This document shows positions 40,801 to 46,846 of a stretch of DNA of 64,000 bases, piece after piece. Below the pieces are notes generated by a model. That model saw nothing but the letters and a program-made list of their open reading frames with translations. It made no database searches and was not told the DNA's origin. The stretch spans positions 5,596,334-5,660,333 of the forward strand of contig NZ_CP037422.1 of the NCBI RefSeq assembly GCF_007748175.1, given 5' to 3'. Positions within the stretch are counted from its first letter, which is position 1. Each line of letters starts with the position of its first letter. The translations under genes and the position numbers were made by a program. This DNA comes from Gimesia aquarii. GTDB taxonomy: Bacteria > Planctomycetota > Planctomycetia > Planctomycetales > Planctomycetaceae.

Positions 40801-41507
40801 AAACCTGATGAGCTATAATCAAGAGTTAGAAAATCAGTTTCTAAATCAGTTCCAAAGACATTGATCGAACTCAAAGAGCCTGCAGGAGTGGAAAAGAGCA
40901 GGGGATTAGCAAGATCAGGATCAAGAATTTCCAGGTTGGGACCATTGATCTGAATAACAAACGCGTCATCGGCATTTAATACGTTCGGCAGAATGACATT
41001 GAGCTGGTCAACCGAGAGGTCAAACTGTCCCAAATAGGTTACCGTGGAGGCTGAGTTGAACTGTGGGGATTCACCAGGACCGACAAGAAGTTCGATACCG
41101 ATATTCACATCACCAGTAAAACTGGTAGTGTCAACTGTTCCAGAGAGAACCAAATCTTCCTGACCAAGGAAATTGACGATTTGTGATGAATCTGTTCCAG
41201 TCACGAGGATTGAAGAAATCTGACTCGCATCAAATTGCAAAATACTGTCAGGGAGTCCAAGTCCATCGTCAACTTGAATCGTTGCCCCACTGTCGACTAC
41301 CGAAACCGTCGCTTCATCATTGGCTGTATCCAGATTCAATTCGAGTACGTCGCCAGTGACACCTGCACTCACACTGAGCACGATTCGATCTTCCAGGCGA
41401 ATCAATTCCAAGTTCGCATTGCTGTCTTCTCGAAAGCTATCAAATCGTAAATTGGGTGTTACCTCGGTCTTGCTGAGGTATCGGTTTAGCCACTTTAATA
41501 ATCCCAC
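22818..41507 (-). CDS. Giant secreted or surface protein (about 6229 residues), LEPR-XLL-like, cadherin, beta-helix and LamG domains
   Basis: Start chosen at GTG 41507 because AAGGAG lies 9 bases upstream; the frame itself opens at a TTG 17 codons earlier. The N-terminus has LELIRLEDRIVLSVSAG, a LEPR-XLL-like motif of planctomycete exported proteins, with no classical signal helix. Approximate order by residue: autotransporter-type beta-strand repeat (GTTVVLSGTSSATGSTSVQG-like) around 430-560; four cadherin-like repeats about 630-1040, three near-identical; calcium-like acidic loops; a pectate-lyase-type beta helix about 1610-1880; two LamG/concanavalin domains about 1890-2330 (GGALEFDGVDDF, FWVNMDD); twelve 78-residue repeats 2821-3757; long filamentous-haemagglutinin-like NGGTINVT-type repeats to about 5900; and a Thr/Ser-rich C-terminal tail. 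Probably adhesive or structural at the cell surface. No frameshift was seen over 18.7 kb. Confidence 0.9.
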   Translation of the reverse strand: MGLLKWLNRYLSKTEVTPNLRFDSFREDSNANLELIRLEDRIVLSVSAGVTGDVLELNLDTANDEATVSVVDSGATIQVDDGLGLPDSILQFDASQISSILVTGTDSSQIVNFLGQEDLVLSGTVDTTSFTGDVNIGIELLVGPGESPQFNSASTVTYLGQFDLSVDQLNVILPNVLNADDAFVIQINGPNLEILDPDLANPLLFSTPAGSLSSINVFGTDLETDFLTLDYSSSGLTDITISFDGGTGGNDALEFSNGVFDTITHNLTGPGAGSVDFSGNGITEITYSSLEPVFGGTSTANDIVINLPNATLDAVLENSLVSGEMQIRSLSAAFEFTTFASPTDSLTINTAGGSSVVTLNSFDTTFAPNELIISGQSGDTYQLTGSDLLADTVTLTLSGGATLDLGAFDETVDGFVLEEGTIIATSGILSAQSDLDLRSGTVQAQLNGTNLIKNSMGTVVLSGTSSATGSTSVQGGLLRIEGSLTTSEVIVSTGAVLGGNGTVDAPVTVNNGGVLTPGSSPGIISTGDLTLSAGSTLDIEIDGTTAGTDYDQIQVTGTVDLTGATLNLISAFTAAAGNEFLLIENDGADAITGTFAGLAEGTLLSFNGNQVYITYQGGDGNDVALTVNTPPVVNNQLFDIDENTSNSTSLGTIVSTDPDVPPDSLEFSVTGGTGQTAFNVSTSGEITVADESQLDFETTTSFDLEILVTDSAGATDTATITIDLNPLNDNAPVVANQIRSVDENAINGTNVGAVIVATDDDLPGDTLTFSETGGTGATAFDITSDGQIIVADQSLLDFETNPTFTLDILVDDNAGLTTPATITIDLNPLNDNAPVVANQIRSVDENAINGTNVGAVIVATDDDLPGDTLTFSETGGTGAAAFDITSDGQIVVADQSLLDFETNPTFTLDILVDDNAGLTTPATITIDLNPLNDNAPVVANQIRSVDENAINGTNVGAVIVATDDDLPGDTLTFSETGGTGAAAFDITSDGQIVVADQSLLDFETNPTFTLDILVDDNAGLTTPATITINLNDLVETLVVDSADWSVNDITLVRDGSQLRVLETGTLNEIVPSHNFTNVSSVVIIGNGLDNTVRLDASGGHIIPVGGISFDGSIGSDTLVASKQVNDWDIDGVNTGSLLSDSVTFMSVENLTGNDDSDTFVMRAGGQIDGTINGGAGIDHIDLSNETTDLSVILTSLGSTDGFDGNESATSTTFQNIDQITGSTGTNSLTGIDSAANWTINGTNSYQSTNTLEFSNFINLIGGSDSDSFNVIPDTEAFNIVGGDPTSNPLGDQLNVDTSAAGTALVTSNSDGSGSVSGTFPTITYIEIEDFAISGIVDVQIDGTTNNDTIEILVVGTDIEYRLGGILIGTSSLTQTNSITVNAGDGDDSLTVDSALAAQGITVDYDGEGQTSTNPGDVLNLLGTATSVEYFFADITSGSIRIDGALTDFITYTGLEPITSTINAANVTLNYSDVTETITISDAGGSQTTVTSTAGEMLTFSDPTNSLTINTGDGDDIIDINSLTASFTASLIINGNDGADTLNANASVSLDTGNHIEFNVETINVANGIALTAAGIAFNANEVNLDGDLVSTNVSGDATTVNVLGSTGGADMQDAVDVAGNGGTINVASGVYITADTLDIDESVSILGAGSDVVEIRKAGDPTNNFDVAVNITADNVTISGAQLGWETHTSATDYQGYVVLTTADNTTLNSLLFGDNYRSAVVFVGADNLEVSDSIFEGKFGRAAIRDGSGGSGENFLITRNEFRADHFRWGPIAIGPQGTFGNPNNFAFSGVISFNYFGNGLEAGAFQEAGDQNYTVTITNGGMTADGIDIIHNTFDWQDSATTNANGIFAQPGGIFFDPSLSVPVGTVNITDNIFNGFTYLGPQPTTEPLWNPTGGVFGGALEFDGVDDFGLFQDAAFDVGESGTLSFWVNMDDQGRRNQFFEGLNSAGFEFQFRTNSGGQFFGSPGRAGNGGSNFVIQDGSAGGTEGVWQNLQYTWDFNGGVNPEMHIYIDGVEVGYLNTTFDSDLTQWVATVNTVNELITVGRDASGDRYFDGLMDDVGWFDEALDQTDRDNIRNNGVAALAADARLVAHWDFDQASGEIALDNKNGIQMLIATNGIVPFGPEFQTAAGQFGGALQFDGIDDFATFQDASFDVGRQGTLNFWVNMDDTGRRNQFFEGPDNGGLEFQYRSNGGGQFFGRTQDGADFTIQQGGQSGVQGVWTNVQYTWDADTGEMHIYLNGSEEPYLSSFDENLAGFDSTHFTDTINGLMNVGRDPGDGGRFFEGLMDDIGWFNDVLDQTDRDAIRLNGVADLAGDSRLVAHWNLDDAPGTTIVSGNSGTNIDLYIQAEPPLPPIEGFGVIAPLNSNVTFNAFNDNDLDSNVTLDNTNVFGDPLFAYESNPQFLPTDPDSLEEQFTIGFGSSAAYTSSEFASDTNTTTPHIGAFQNPPTLFPGVFGSGDIVIFGTDEDDLLELTFTSENTATFVLTRDAGGLNETVLDPVILIDITSITFNGLGGDDVMIINQPDNQFANPTGGILFNGGSQNNNGNALGTVGLDGDTLVINHNTPVEADSVSYVFTPDAVPAEGEDGIITITDASMSDGSTTITFTGLEPIIDHLLVADRDFDFTDATETISLSDDGVAGDNYSFIDSTLSESVLFLNPTNSLTVRTDSVGTPVGVDTVQVDSLDSLFDASLTIFAGSDDPVTFQTAVDLGTGDLFVTAESVDILADINAASTDISSSGVTSTTFNGGTVTTTGSQLYNNAVNFVTHSTLTSTGGSTIEFSSTVDGSIDLNIDTTGNTIFNGAIGSNTGLTSLTTNVGGTTNINGGSVNTTGNQTFNDAVVLGANTILISTATEDITFNSTLNGAFTLDINTDGNTTFNDTVGNNAALTSLTTDANGTTNINGGSINTTGNQTFNDAVLLGAGTVLTSTATGNIIFESTLNGAFTLDVNTNGNTTFNDTVGNSNALTSLTTDANGTTNINGGSINTTGNQTFHDAVVLGANTILTSTVAGDITFNSTLNGAFTLEINTDGNTTFNDTVGNSAALTSLTTDVNGTTNINGGSINTTGNQIFNDAVVLGANTILTSSVAGDITFNSTLNGAFTLDINTDGNTTFNDTVGNNAALTNLTTNANGTTNINGGSVNTTGNQIFNDAVLLGANTVLTSTATGDITFESTLNGAFTLGINTDGNTTFNDTVGNNAELASLTTNVNGTTNINGGSVNTTGNQVFNDAVVLGANTILTSTAAGDIMFNSTLNGAFSLDINTDGNTTFNDTVGNSAALTSLTTNVNGTTNINGGSVNTTDNQIFNDAVVLGANTILTSTATGDIIFNSTLNGAFSLDINTDGNTTFNDTVGNSAALTSLTTNVNGTTNINGGSVNTTDNQIFNDAVVLGANTILTSTSTGNIIFESTLNGAFTLGINTDGNTTFNDTVGNNAALTNLITNANGTTNINGGSVNTTGNQIFNDAVVLGANTVLTSTATGDITFNSTLNGAFTLDVNTDGNTTFNDIVGNSAALTSLTTDANGTTNINGGSVNTTGNQVFNDAVLLGANTILTSTATGDITFNSTLNGAFTLDINTDGNTTFNDTVGNSAALTSLTTDANGTTNINGGSINSTGNQIFNDAVVLGANTVLTSTATGDITFNSTLNGAFTLDVNTDGNTTFNDTVGNSAALTSLTTNVNGTTNFNGGSVNTTGNQTFNDAVLLGANTVLTSTATGNIIFNSTLNGTFTLDINTDGNTTFNDTVGNSAALTSLTTNVNGTTNINGGSIITTGAQTYHDDVLLGMSTNFTSTTTGDITFNSSVTGGIGISVDISSTGDIILNDSFTTDGNVTATADSDTSGTGDFTMQVGSNLDAGSGMIDIDGANVVTRSLTTTNTSATSITIDANNGNVTTRDTGVNSLGDISINATGMVTLEDDGVNTGEGGGVTIQAQGDITSTGAGIDTTVGTFSGGSIAVTSNAGMVDFSNGTVLTGNGGIIDIDASTGFTALNSSFTTTAGTGGGSVDVNVSAGNISITNGGITVNGSGTILLGAQGATADILIASELSSVDGNISVLADNDITLSSNARIVSQASGSITLTADNDGSNAGSITMDSGSTVESQGGLVQLSAYDNIAVSVITTTGGRVDITSTNGNITDNDGTTAKNVTANQLVLNSNTGIGQLADAIDTAISFLEADAGTGGLFLDNMGNLTIGNISAQVGLDADSDILVNVMGTLDITENVQSTTGSVELNATDTLTVDVATTIATFGTGALLLTSTRNIKLNSGSNLRTVNGGITLLANDGGVTAGDFSGIEAENATIQTTGEGNILLTGFGGVGALTSDHYGVHLHSGTSVTSTDTGALAGTITINGTGGTGIDNNRGVFIEGASTNITSVDGNIQIVANSSNGDGFLLADQAAVVSTGTGANAATITINGTTTSDNAGVTLTSNVQSLDGDIAITGSSTGGGTASEGVLIQTVAGQVNSTNGNITIDGTSNGDDGIEISNSSSISITGTGNLHLLGESTGTGSGIEFNAAVNSNSGTVTFTSEDDVILGSVALIDSTSGTVTVTADNAAGNNGNPISMANGTLIDAGSGDINLTTDGNILLGGLLTTGTVNAESLSAAIIDNGDTHTDIIASTAVLNAVTGIGDGNPLETSIGILSATVSDIGGLFIDNSIAVELLDVSTFDGEIVVNATDTITATSVVSNNNSGSDSHDISLTATGTNSDILVTTITAIGNADVTLTADDGILDTNGADTNRITADNLMMTSTSAGGTQDGIDVDTSVNSVTAAVNTNAGGIRIDEVDDIILTQLTTADGPITVNAGGTIQVLNVVSENNSASDTNNGIMLTATGATSDIIITTLTAQNTADITLNSDRDILDSDSSDLNITSGDQLTAVAGRNIGGITSIFTETDFDPLQTSVDHLDLTSGNIIAIHNTGTTPELINLDAGTGTAGTTFIRATGGALDASLTTGISNTQDHIGFVSDTSITVPTGLQTSNLRLDAPDIIDAGGGNIDINAVNAILFHSSSAETVEITAQQFDGTATGSDFIIINDSPALELIDLDSDATALTGGADTNISLTSAGGITVTNLIQVLGAGTLNLETTNTDADLVLNQNIQSGTGGVTISTANNIIFNGVTNLTSTSGSVLLTADADSGAGGLFGGITMADGSFINAGDGIVNLTATDDITIGHIVTTNATDLAIHLETDGSLIDAGDSTGEDLVANEVGARVTIIAALGAGKLADINGEIETQIDQVNITNQTSGEIRLIETDAVIIHDILQTTAGNISVVAGGNILLSGLIETTTGDVLLDTQGTIIDQNDGLPDPLNIHAVNLDLNAITGIGVGDTLELSVDTFSADTTNGDILLHNTATNSATASSISTGTGNIELEQIGNESLTIDFASTLDGNITISNEGDAQTDILTLTSITAGGTTPEINISTIGFGNILLGSVTGLDGMISVISAGEINDAVNDQAAPEIDLNADSGSITLQAINGIGNNERIELSGRTLSINTTTENIDVSNTSSLSTGPVGVSRLTTGNGTIDYLQTGGQDTTFEEITTTGSDITIENDGSILFENPGVLTDVVSTDGAGTVQVIATGVNSSIEINDGFRTAGGTIDLTAQNSLTFGSEGDINSSNGTITLLADSASLGAGGGGISMSDGTIFNAGTGTVDLQAGDDIAIGQLITTTLTRLTSTAGGVVDAGDTGGRDIIAEEVVLRTATGAGSADPLETAVSTLAALNTDTGHIQIHNDLGGALLTISTVDGLAGVTNSANTPGDIFISNASPLTVNAPVINSSGGNIGLESTGPGDLTLNASVRAFGGNGNINVNADDGFLAINDTGAASDHSVAGTGVFSGHGTSGVIIDNNTTLNSETGAIAGVPPVLTNLGTPQILATGDATVTGDFGRFTEQNFFITIDWGDGTVETFNFSDPGSFVFNHTYTLNPNVQNPAADIPILVTMQGDMQFTFTDGNGSLDFTSEAGLLETPGEGLANIAIDTTPQVPQLLFPQAEVILDSTSNQQSLFIIQDTLTIEGALQEANKNAERLVFLRILAPNGNLIEDVPLQETDLDNLPKLFNSLPDGRYQIYLKEAGEERIRLLMDVDIRGGKATDVTEDQPNQPSSTGNQNSAEADSTTQNETMKSTVASSSENVPLDIFEGVTTVINTISERTEFPNTFEPTDAYTTEALQETYAPVDIPEPNSHSNNTQTNAVEKAWSSSALLSGYFHGRSVFKKPTKPEEYESAMEKYGQRLMSRHYNIFRRN
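30237..33044 (-). repeat. Twelve tandem 234-bp repeats within the giant gene
   Basis: Each unit encodes 78 residues beginning TTNINGGSVNTTGNQ and containing FNDAVVLGAN, NSTLNGAFTLDINTDGN and FNDTVGNSAALTSLTTNVNG. The unit length is exactly 234 bp throughout (12 x 234 = 2808). Copies differ by few substitutions such as S-V/I-NTT, N/E-STLNG, D/G-INTDG. One degenerate copy flanks each side. Confidence 0.9.
38409..39326 (-). repeat. Three tandem 306-bp cadherin-like repeats
   Basis: Each unit encodes 102 residues beginning NDNAPVVANQIRSVDENAIN with DDDLPGDTLTFSETGGTG and DFETNPTFTLDILVDDNAG. They are nearly identical in DNA. A fourth, diverged copy lies at about 39327-39620 (NNQLFDIDENTSNSTSLG). 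Confidence 0.88.
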
Positions 41508-42161
41508 TCTGAGACTCTCCTTCGAGTTCTTTGAAAGCTTTATCTTTTGACAGCACAAAACTTGTAACTACTTTTTGTAGCAAAGCTTTGGAGGAGATTG
41601 AGAAAAGGAGAAATCTAAGTTCAAGCTGGCCTGAAGGTCTTCTGCGCTGGCTGATCGTTACCCAGAAGTGTACTAAAGGATATGCTTAAGGTTTTGATAT
41701 CTTTCTCGCCCCCCATTATCTTTACTCACTAAAAGGTATGTCAATCATTATTAACGCAGCTTAACCATCTACAAAAAATGTAAAGCTCATGGTTACACAA
41801 ACGTCACACTCGGTCTAATCAATTAGATTGATATTCTTTATCACGAACTCCTATTTCTTAACTGGTATACGCTCTATTAACGATAAATTGAGAGCTTTGA
41901 CCATTGTCTATTCATTTTTAAAGTGAGAATAACTCGTAAACACAATGATTTTTATTAAAAAGTGACGTTATGTATACTTTCGGTTCTGTGTGATATCCAT
42001 CAGGTTTGTCGAGGATAGATGGGAATGATACAAAGACCTTACTGCTTAGAGTGTCATAAATATCCCGCAGAGTAGAACTGTGCCGATAAAGGACAGTGAG
42101 TACTCATATACATTCGATTCCAGCTATAAAGCTAAAATAAATTACCGGAGCACCTAAATTG
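41508..42161. other. Divergent intergenic region upstream of the giant gene
   Basis: About 650 AT-rich bases. It separates the giant gene (minus) and a lipoprotein gene (plus) and must hold both promoters. No convincing boxes, hairpins or small genes were seen, apart from the ribosome-binding sites. Confidence 0.4.
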
Positions 42162-43142
42162 ATGAGGTGGCTGACAATTCATTTATGGGTCGTTACATAC
42201 CTGAGCTGCCTTTTCATAAGTGGTTGTTCTGTAAAACAAGGTGCGCATTTTTCTATCCCTCCCGAACTAGATCAACGCAAAATCGAAGCCATTTCCAAAT
42301 CTGCCAGTCTGAGAAATCAATCCCATAAAAATAAGACGTCTGATGTCGCAAAAGCTGACCATTTCAGGGTTACCGGCTTCAATAAACAAGCAGAAAATCG
42401 TCAAAGACATCAGAACGTTTCAGAAAAAACGGAGCCCATTCTTGAATTTGATGAGTTTGAAGATTTTCATTCCATCGAATTAGCGGAACGGGAATTCAAT
42501 CCGCAAACTGAATCTCAAATGGAACTGGAAATTCCGCTTGTAGCGCAGAAGCCTGTACTATCTGATCTCAAGCCGACTGAGACGCCCGAAATCCTCAGTG
42601 AAAGCGAAGTGACTTTTAATACAAACATCAAATATGAGACCGAAGAAAAAAAGACAGAGTTACCGAAATCGAAATCGCCTCAACTGGTTGAGCTTGGTCT
42701 GACACCACTTTCTCAATTAACGACCAATATAAAACAACCGGCAGGAGACTTGCCCCAAAATACCGCTGCAGAACATTTAGATAAGATTCCAGCGCGTCAA
42801 GTTGTGATGGGAGAATCACGAAATTGGGCGGTCACAACAAAAGAGTGGGAAGCACCCGGGCTTGTTTATAATCCGCTTTATTTTGAAGAGCCTTATCTAG
42901 AAAGATATGGATATAATTACGGCGCACTTCAGCCATTTATTTCAGCAGGTCGCTTCTTTGGACGAATTCCTGCTCTACCTTATATGATCGGTGCCTATCC
43001 CATACACGAACGCAGATATCCTCTGGGTTATGCTCGTCCAGGAGACTGTCCTCCATATCAGGTTGAAAAACTTCCTTTCAGTCCCCGTGGAGCATTATTT
43101 GAGAGTCTGACTGTCACAGGTCTGGTGTTCCTGATTCCTTAG
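42162..43142 (+). CDS. Planctomycete-type lipoprotein of unknown function
   Basis: 326 residues from ATG 42162 (GGAG about 11 bases upstream; TTG one codon earlier is less likely). Signal peptide with LSCLFISGCS lipobox, Cys near residue 22. Residues 30-215 are polar, low-complexity, Lys/Glu/Ser-rich. The conserved part is the last 100 residues: WEAPGLVYNPLYFEEPYLER, YGYNYGALQPFISAGRFFGR, YPLGYARPGDCPPYQ, and a hydrophobic end. I recognise this C-terminal pattern as recurring in planctomycete proteins of unknown role. Convergent with the enolase-superfamily gene, 8 bases apart. Confidence 0.75.
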   Translation: MRWLTIHLWVVTYLSCLFISGCSVKQGAHFSIPPELDQRKIEAISKSASLRNQSHKNKTSDVAKADHFRVTGFNKQAENRQRHQNVSEKTEPILEFDEFEDFHSIELAEREFNPQTESQMELEIPLVAQKPVLSDLKPTETPEILSESEVTFNTNIKYETEEKKTELPKSKSPQLVELGLTPLSQLTTNIKQPAGDLPQNTAAEHLDKIPARQVVMGESRNWAVTTKEWEAPGLVYNPLYFEEPYLERYGYNYGALQPFISAGRFFGRIPALPYMIGAYPIHERRYPLGYARPGDCPPYQVEKLPFSPRGALFESLTVTGLVFLIP

Positions 43143-43150
43143 TTGGATCG

Positions 43151-44347
43151 TTAACTGAACTTCCAATGCTGTTCTCGACACGTGAGTTTCTTGAGCCGAT
43201 CTTCGTTGACCGTGATGCCCAGTCCGGGGCCTGTTAATGGGGGAGCAAACCCTCCCCATTTAAACGAAATATCTTCATTAATCACGTTTTCGGCTAATAG
43301 ATAACGATCATAGCTCCCCTCCAAAAACGTAATTCCTTTGACGGCTGATGCGAAATGTCGACCAACTGCCGAAAGAATTCCCGTTTCACCAACCTGACAC
43401 CCGAGTTGATATTGCCGTCCTGACTGCTGAGCCAGATGTGCTATATCCAGAGTCGGAATGATGCCTCCCAGCTTTGAGATACGGAGATTAAAAGAATCAC
43501 AATAGCCATTCGAAATAGCCGTTTCTGCATCAGACATGCTACATAATGACTCATCGAGCATGACTGGGATCGAGATCTCATTTACGATATTTTTCAGAGA
43601 TGAGATTTCACAATGTGGTACAGGTTGCTCTAGAGAGCTAATCTGAAATGATGTGAAGTCTTTGGCTTTTTGTTCGAGTATTGCTCTGGTCCATGCTTCA
43701 TTTGCATCGACTCGCAAATCCATCTTGCTGCCAAGAAATAATCGACAGTGTTTCAATAACGTTCGATCATCAATCTCTGGAATTCCTACTTTCACTTTGC
43801 AATGTTTGAATCCAGTGAAACGATACATGATTGATAGTAAATATTGTTTCGCAGGCCGCATGGAAGTGAGCACAGCACTATAACGAACAGGCTGATCGGA
43901 TTGAAACAGGTTTTGACGCTGTTGCAGATGTTTGAAAATTGACGAAAAGGATTCGCCACTTGCTCGAGTCGCTGCATCAATCAGACTGATTTCCAGAGCA
44001 CAACGTGCAGCGTTTCCAAAGCAGCCTCTTCTTGTGTATTCAGGATCGGCACCTGCTAACTTCGGTAATGTGATCTGCTGGCAGATCTCGACCAATTCAT
44101 CCGATGAATTCCAATCATCACCCAATAATGAATGAAAATCGGTGTTTTCATAGTGAGAAAAAACAGAATCGACAGTCTCTCCCGTTACATATTCGCGTGG
44201 AACAGACTCACCCCAGCCGACCGTCCCATCTTCTAATTGGCAGCGAATGATAATCGAGTCCGATTCCGAGCGACTGAATGATGCGTGCTTGATTTTTCGA
44301 CGTAATGGGATTCGTACCTGATATGCCGAAAGTTTGGCAATTCTCAT
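43151..44347 (-). CDS. Enolase-superfamily enzyme (dipeptide epimerase-like)
   Basis: 398 residues. Muconate-lactonizing subgroup layout: capping domain (RIPLRRKIKHASFSRSESDS), then barrel with KHCKVKVG (K-x-K, catalytic Lys), RVDANEAW (metal Asp), SSLEQPVP (metal Glu), MLDESLCS (metal Asp) and ISKLGG (second Lys). This set fits L-Ala-D/L-Glu or other dipeptide epimerases; the specific substrate cannot be told. Dipeptide epimerases recycle murein peptides. Divergent from hpnH with 140 bases between. Confidence 0.82.
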   Translation of the reverse strand: MRIAKLSAYQVRIPLRRKIKHASFSRSESDSIIIRCQLEDGTVGWGESVPREYVTGETVDSVFSHYENTDFHSLLGDDWNSSDELVEICQQITLPKLAGADPEYTRRGCFGNAARCALEISLIDAATRASGESFSSIFKHLQQRQNLFQSDQPVRYSAVLTSMRPAKQYLLSIMYRFTGFKHCKVKVGIPEIDDRTLLKHCRLFLGSKMDLRVDANEAWTRAILEQKAKDFTSFQISSLEQPVPHCEISSLKNIVNEISIPVMLDESLCSMSDAETAISNGYCDSFNLRISKLGGIIPTLDIAHLAQQSGRQYQLGCQVGETGILSAVGRHFASAVKGITFLEGSYDRYLLAENVINEDISFKWGGFAPPLTGPGLGITVNEDRLKKLTCREQHWKFS

Positions 44348-44487
44348 AGTCTTTGTTTTAGGACCTTCTTTAACTCTATATCTTATTGAGACATACGTGA
44401 AATATTGGGGGTGACATGGTTTCGTAAAAGTGCTATGACTCTCCTATTCTGAATGGATTTGGATGTTTTCGCAAGATGGAGGCGATC

Positions 44488-45648
44488 GTGGGCGTTCCCC
44501 TTTCCCAAATGTGGACCGTAGCAAAGTATGTTTTGACACAACGCATAAAAGGTGTAAAGCGTTATCCGTTGGTATTGATGCTGGAGCCACTGTTTCGTTG
44601 CAATCTCGCTTGTGCCGGTTGTGGTAAGATTCAATTTCCCTCGCATATTTTGAAGCAGCATTTGAGTCCTGAGCAATGTTTTCAAGCCGTTGACGAATGT
44701 GGTGCTCCGATTGTCTCAATTCCTGGTGGCGAGCCATTATTACATCCTCAAATGCCAGAAATAGTTGCTGGGCTCATTGAGAGAAAAAAATTCGTTTATC
44801 TTTGTACAAACGCAATCTTACTCGAAAAACATTTAGCGAACTATCCGCCTTCGAAGTATCTTACGTTTTCGATTCATCTGGATGGGATTCGAGAAGACCA
44901 CGATGCTGCTGTTTGTCGAGATGGCATCTACGATAAAGCGATCAGTGCCATCAAAGCTGCCGTTAAAGCAGGGCACCGTGTGACGACTAACTCGACGCTC
45001 TTCGATAATGCAGATCCAGAGCGTGTACGACAAATGTTTGATGAGTTAGCAGAATTAGGGATTGAAAGCATGATGCTCTCTCCCGGGTACCAATATGAGA
45101 AAGCGCCTGACCAGGAGCATTTCTTAAAACGTAATCAGACGATTCAAAAATTTCGAGAGATTCTGGCAGTTCCGAAAAAACAGTGGAAATTTAATCATTC
45201 GCCATTATTTTTGGAGTTCTTAAAAGGGAATTGGGAGTTAGAATGTACGCCGTGGGGTAATCCGACCTATAACATTTTTGGTTGGCAAAAACCCTGCTAT
45301 CTGTTGGAGGAAGGCTATGCAGATACCTTTGAAGAGTTGATGAGTTCAACTCGGTGGGAGCAGTATGGTCGCAAAAGTGGGAACTCGAAGTGCCGTGATT
45401 GTATGGTGCATTGTGGACATGAACCTACGGCAGTGGATCAAACCTTTTCCTCATGGAATGGCTTTTTGAAAGTAGTTTCGCTTACGTTATTTGGAGCGAA
45501 AGATTCCAACAAAGCAATTCAAGACTACTCGACTGATAATATACCGGCCCCACATTATACTGTAGGGGATCGTGAGCTAGTTCAACTGGAATTCACGCCT
45601 GCGGAAGATGAATCATGTGAAGAAGAAGCATTGAATCTTTCAAGCTAA
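44488..45648 (+). CDS. hpnH: HpnH, radical SAM adenosylhopene transferase
   Basis: 386 residues from GTG 44488, which has a perfect GGAGG five bases upstream. That GGAGG is inside the codons of a longer frame starting at ATG 44476, so the GTG start is preferred. It has the radical SAM cluster motif C-N-L-A-C-A-G-C (residues about 38-45) within [41 protein letters not shown], and a C-terminal C-x2-C-x4-C-like cluster ([13 protein letters not shown]) for further iron-sulfur binding. HpnH joins 5'-deoxyadenosine to diploptene, the first step toward extended hopanoids. No other hopanoid gene is in the window. Confidence 0.93.
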   Translation: MGVPLSQMWTVAKYVLTQRIKGVKRYPLVLMLEPLFRCNLACAGCGKIQFPSHILKQHLSPEQCFQAVDECGAPIVSIPGGEPLLHPQMPEIVAGLIERKKFVYLCTNAILLEKHLANYPPSKYLTFSIHLDGIREDHDAAVCRDGIYDKAISAIKAAVKAGHRVTTNSTLFDNADPERVRQMFDELAELGIESMMLSPGYQYEKAPDQEHFLKRNQTIQKFREILAVPKKQWKFNHSPLFLEFLKGNWELECTPWGNPTYNIFGWQKPCYLLEEGYADTFEELMSSTRWEQYGRKSGNSKCRDCMVHCGHEPTAVDQTFSSWNGFLKVVSLTLFGAKDSNKAIQDYSTDNIPAPHYTVGDRELVQLEFTPAEDESCEEEALNLSS

Positions 45649-46111
45649 GCGTCAGTACTTTTTGTTTTTAAACTACGAAAAGCATTTCGGCTTGTATTTA
45701 ACTTTCGTGCAGTTCGTGGTAGTAACGCAACGGATTTTGCATCAACGATCATTTTCAAAGTAGAATATGATGCACTCACAAGTCTGGAGCGATGAAGGAG
45801 AGTTGATCAAAACAGTGATATTCTCGCTCACGTGCTTCTGAATTTGCAGCTAAGCAAATCAATGCATTTACGATTCTAAGTGCAAGACGAGGTATGTCGC
45901 TCTTGCATGAAATGGCAAAACAATAATCTTTTCGTCAGGCTAGACGAATTCCATAAGTCAGTCGAATGTAGGCTTATTCTAAATGATGTCACTACTCATC
46001 TAAGTGGGTTTGCTAGTTGTAAGATTGGTGCAGGATATATTAGTATTCTGAACACATTTTAGTCACCAGTAAAAAAGTACATCGGTCTACATTCTTAGTT
46101 GAAAAGATAAA
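45649..46111. other. Intergenic, AT-rich
   Basis: A weak hairpin CGAAA-AGCA-TTTCG lies near 45677-45690 soon after the hpnH stop and may act as a terminator, but lacks a long T run. The 60-codon plus frame here has no ribosome-binding site. Nothing else seen. Confidence 0.35.
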
Positions 46112-46846
46112 ATGAAAATTCGTCAATTTGCTTTAGGTGGAAGTCAACTCACTGATGCATTGCGATATTTTGCATTAATTATGTTGACAGTCGGAGGATT
46201 TACATATTACTCGCCAGACTTGATGGATCTGTTACCGAAACACTATGAAGTTAATGAAATTAATTATCAAGAAGAAAAATTTGAATACTTGGTTGAACAA
46301 ATCGGAGAAAATACTGGGCAATCTGTTTCTGTAAAATTCAAACCTCATGAGTATTACTATAGCCTCGCACCAAATGAAACTTCGAGAGCGATTCAACCTG
46401 CTGAAGTAATTTCTCTATTCTCAAATCAAGAAAAAAATGAAAAGCTGGAAGTAAGATTTCAAACATTTTACTATGGCCCTGAAGATCATAAAGAACGTAC
46501 AGGCGATGATGGAAGCTATCTCGCACAACTAGACAAACATAAAACTCTTTTTAAGCGATTATGTTCCGAGAATAGAGATATTAAAGTAAGAGGGTATGTA
46601 AGTAATGAGAGTGGAACAGTGCTTGTTAGAAAAAGGGATTCTGAAAAAAAATATACCGAACAAGAAATAGAGGAATTAGTGGTTGAAAAAATATCCAGAT
46701 TAGTACTTATTTGTCAGTATTTAACGTACGAAGATGTTAATGGGGTCGAGCATCGCGTCGATATCACAACAGGTTCAGATGAGATAGAAAACGCGATACT
46801 ACACTGTGACCGGTTTGCAAATATATCTAAAATTAGAGTGAAGTAG
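46112..46846 (+). CDS. Unrecognised single-pass membrane protein, AT-rich
   Basis: 244 residues. An N-terminal helix (ALRYFALIMLTVGGFTYYS) after a short positively charged start anchors it. The rest is charged and soluble (many Lys/Glu), with no Cys or recognisable motif: KFEYLVEQIGENTGQSVSV, EVRFQTFYYGPEDHKERTG. No family is recognised. Base composition is clearly more AT-rich than the surrounding genes and it is flanked by AT-rich gaps, which hints at a recent arrival. A start with AAAAGATAAA before ATG is acceptable but not strong. Confidence 0.6.
   Translation: MKIRQFALGGSQLTDALRYFALIMLTVGGFTYYSPDLMDLLPKHYEVNEINYQEEKFEYLVEQIGENTGQSVSVKFKPHEYYYSLAPNETSRAIQPAEVISLFSNQEKNEKLEVRFQTFYYGPEDHKERTGDDGSYLAQLDKHKTLFKRLCSENRDIKVRGYVSNESGTVLVRKRDSEKKYTEQEIEELVVEKISRLVLICQYLTYEDVNGVEHRVDITTGSDEIENAILHCDRFANISKIRVK

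Noticed and set aside
45880-46062. 60-codon plus-strand frame after hpnH
   Set aside because: No ribosome-binding site or recognisable product; composition like non-coding DNA.
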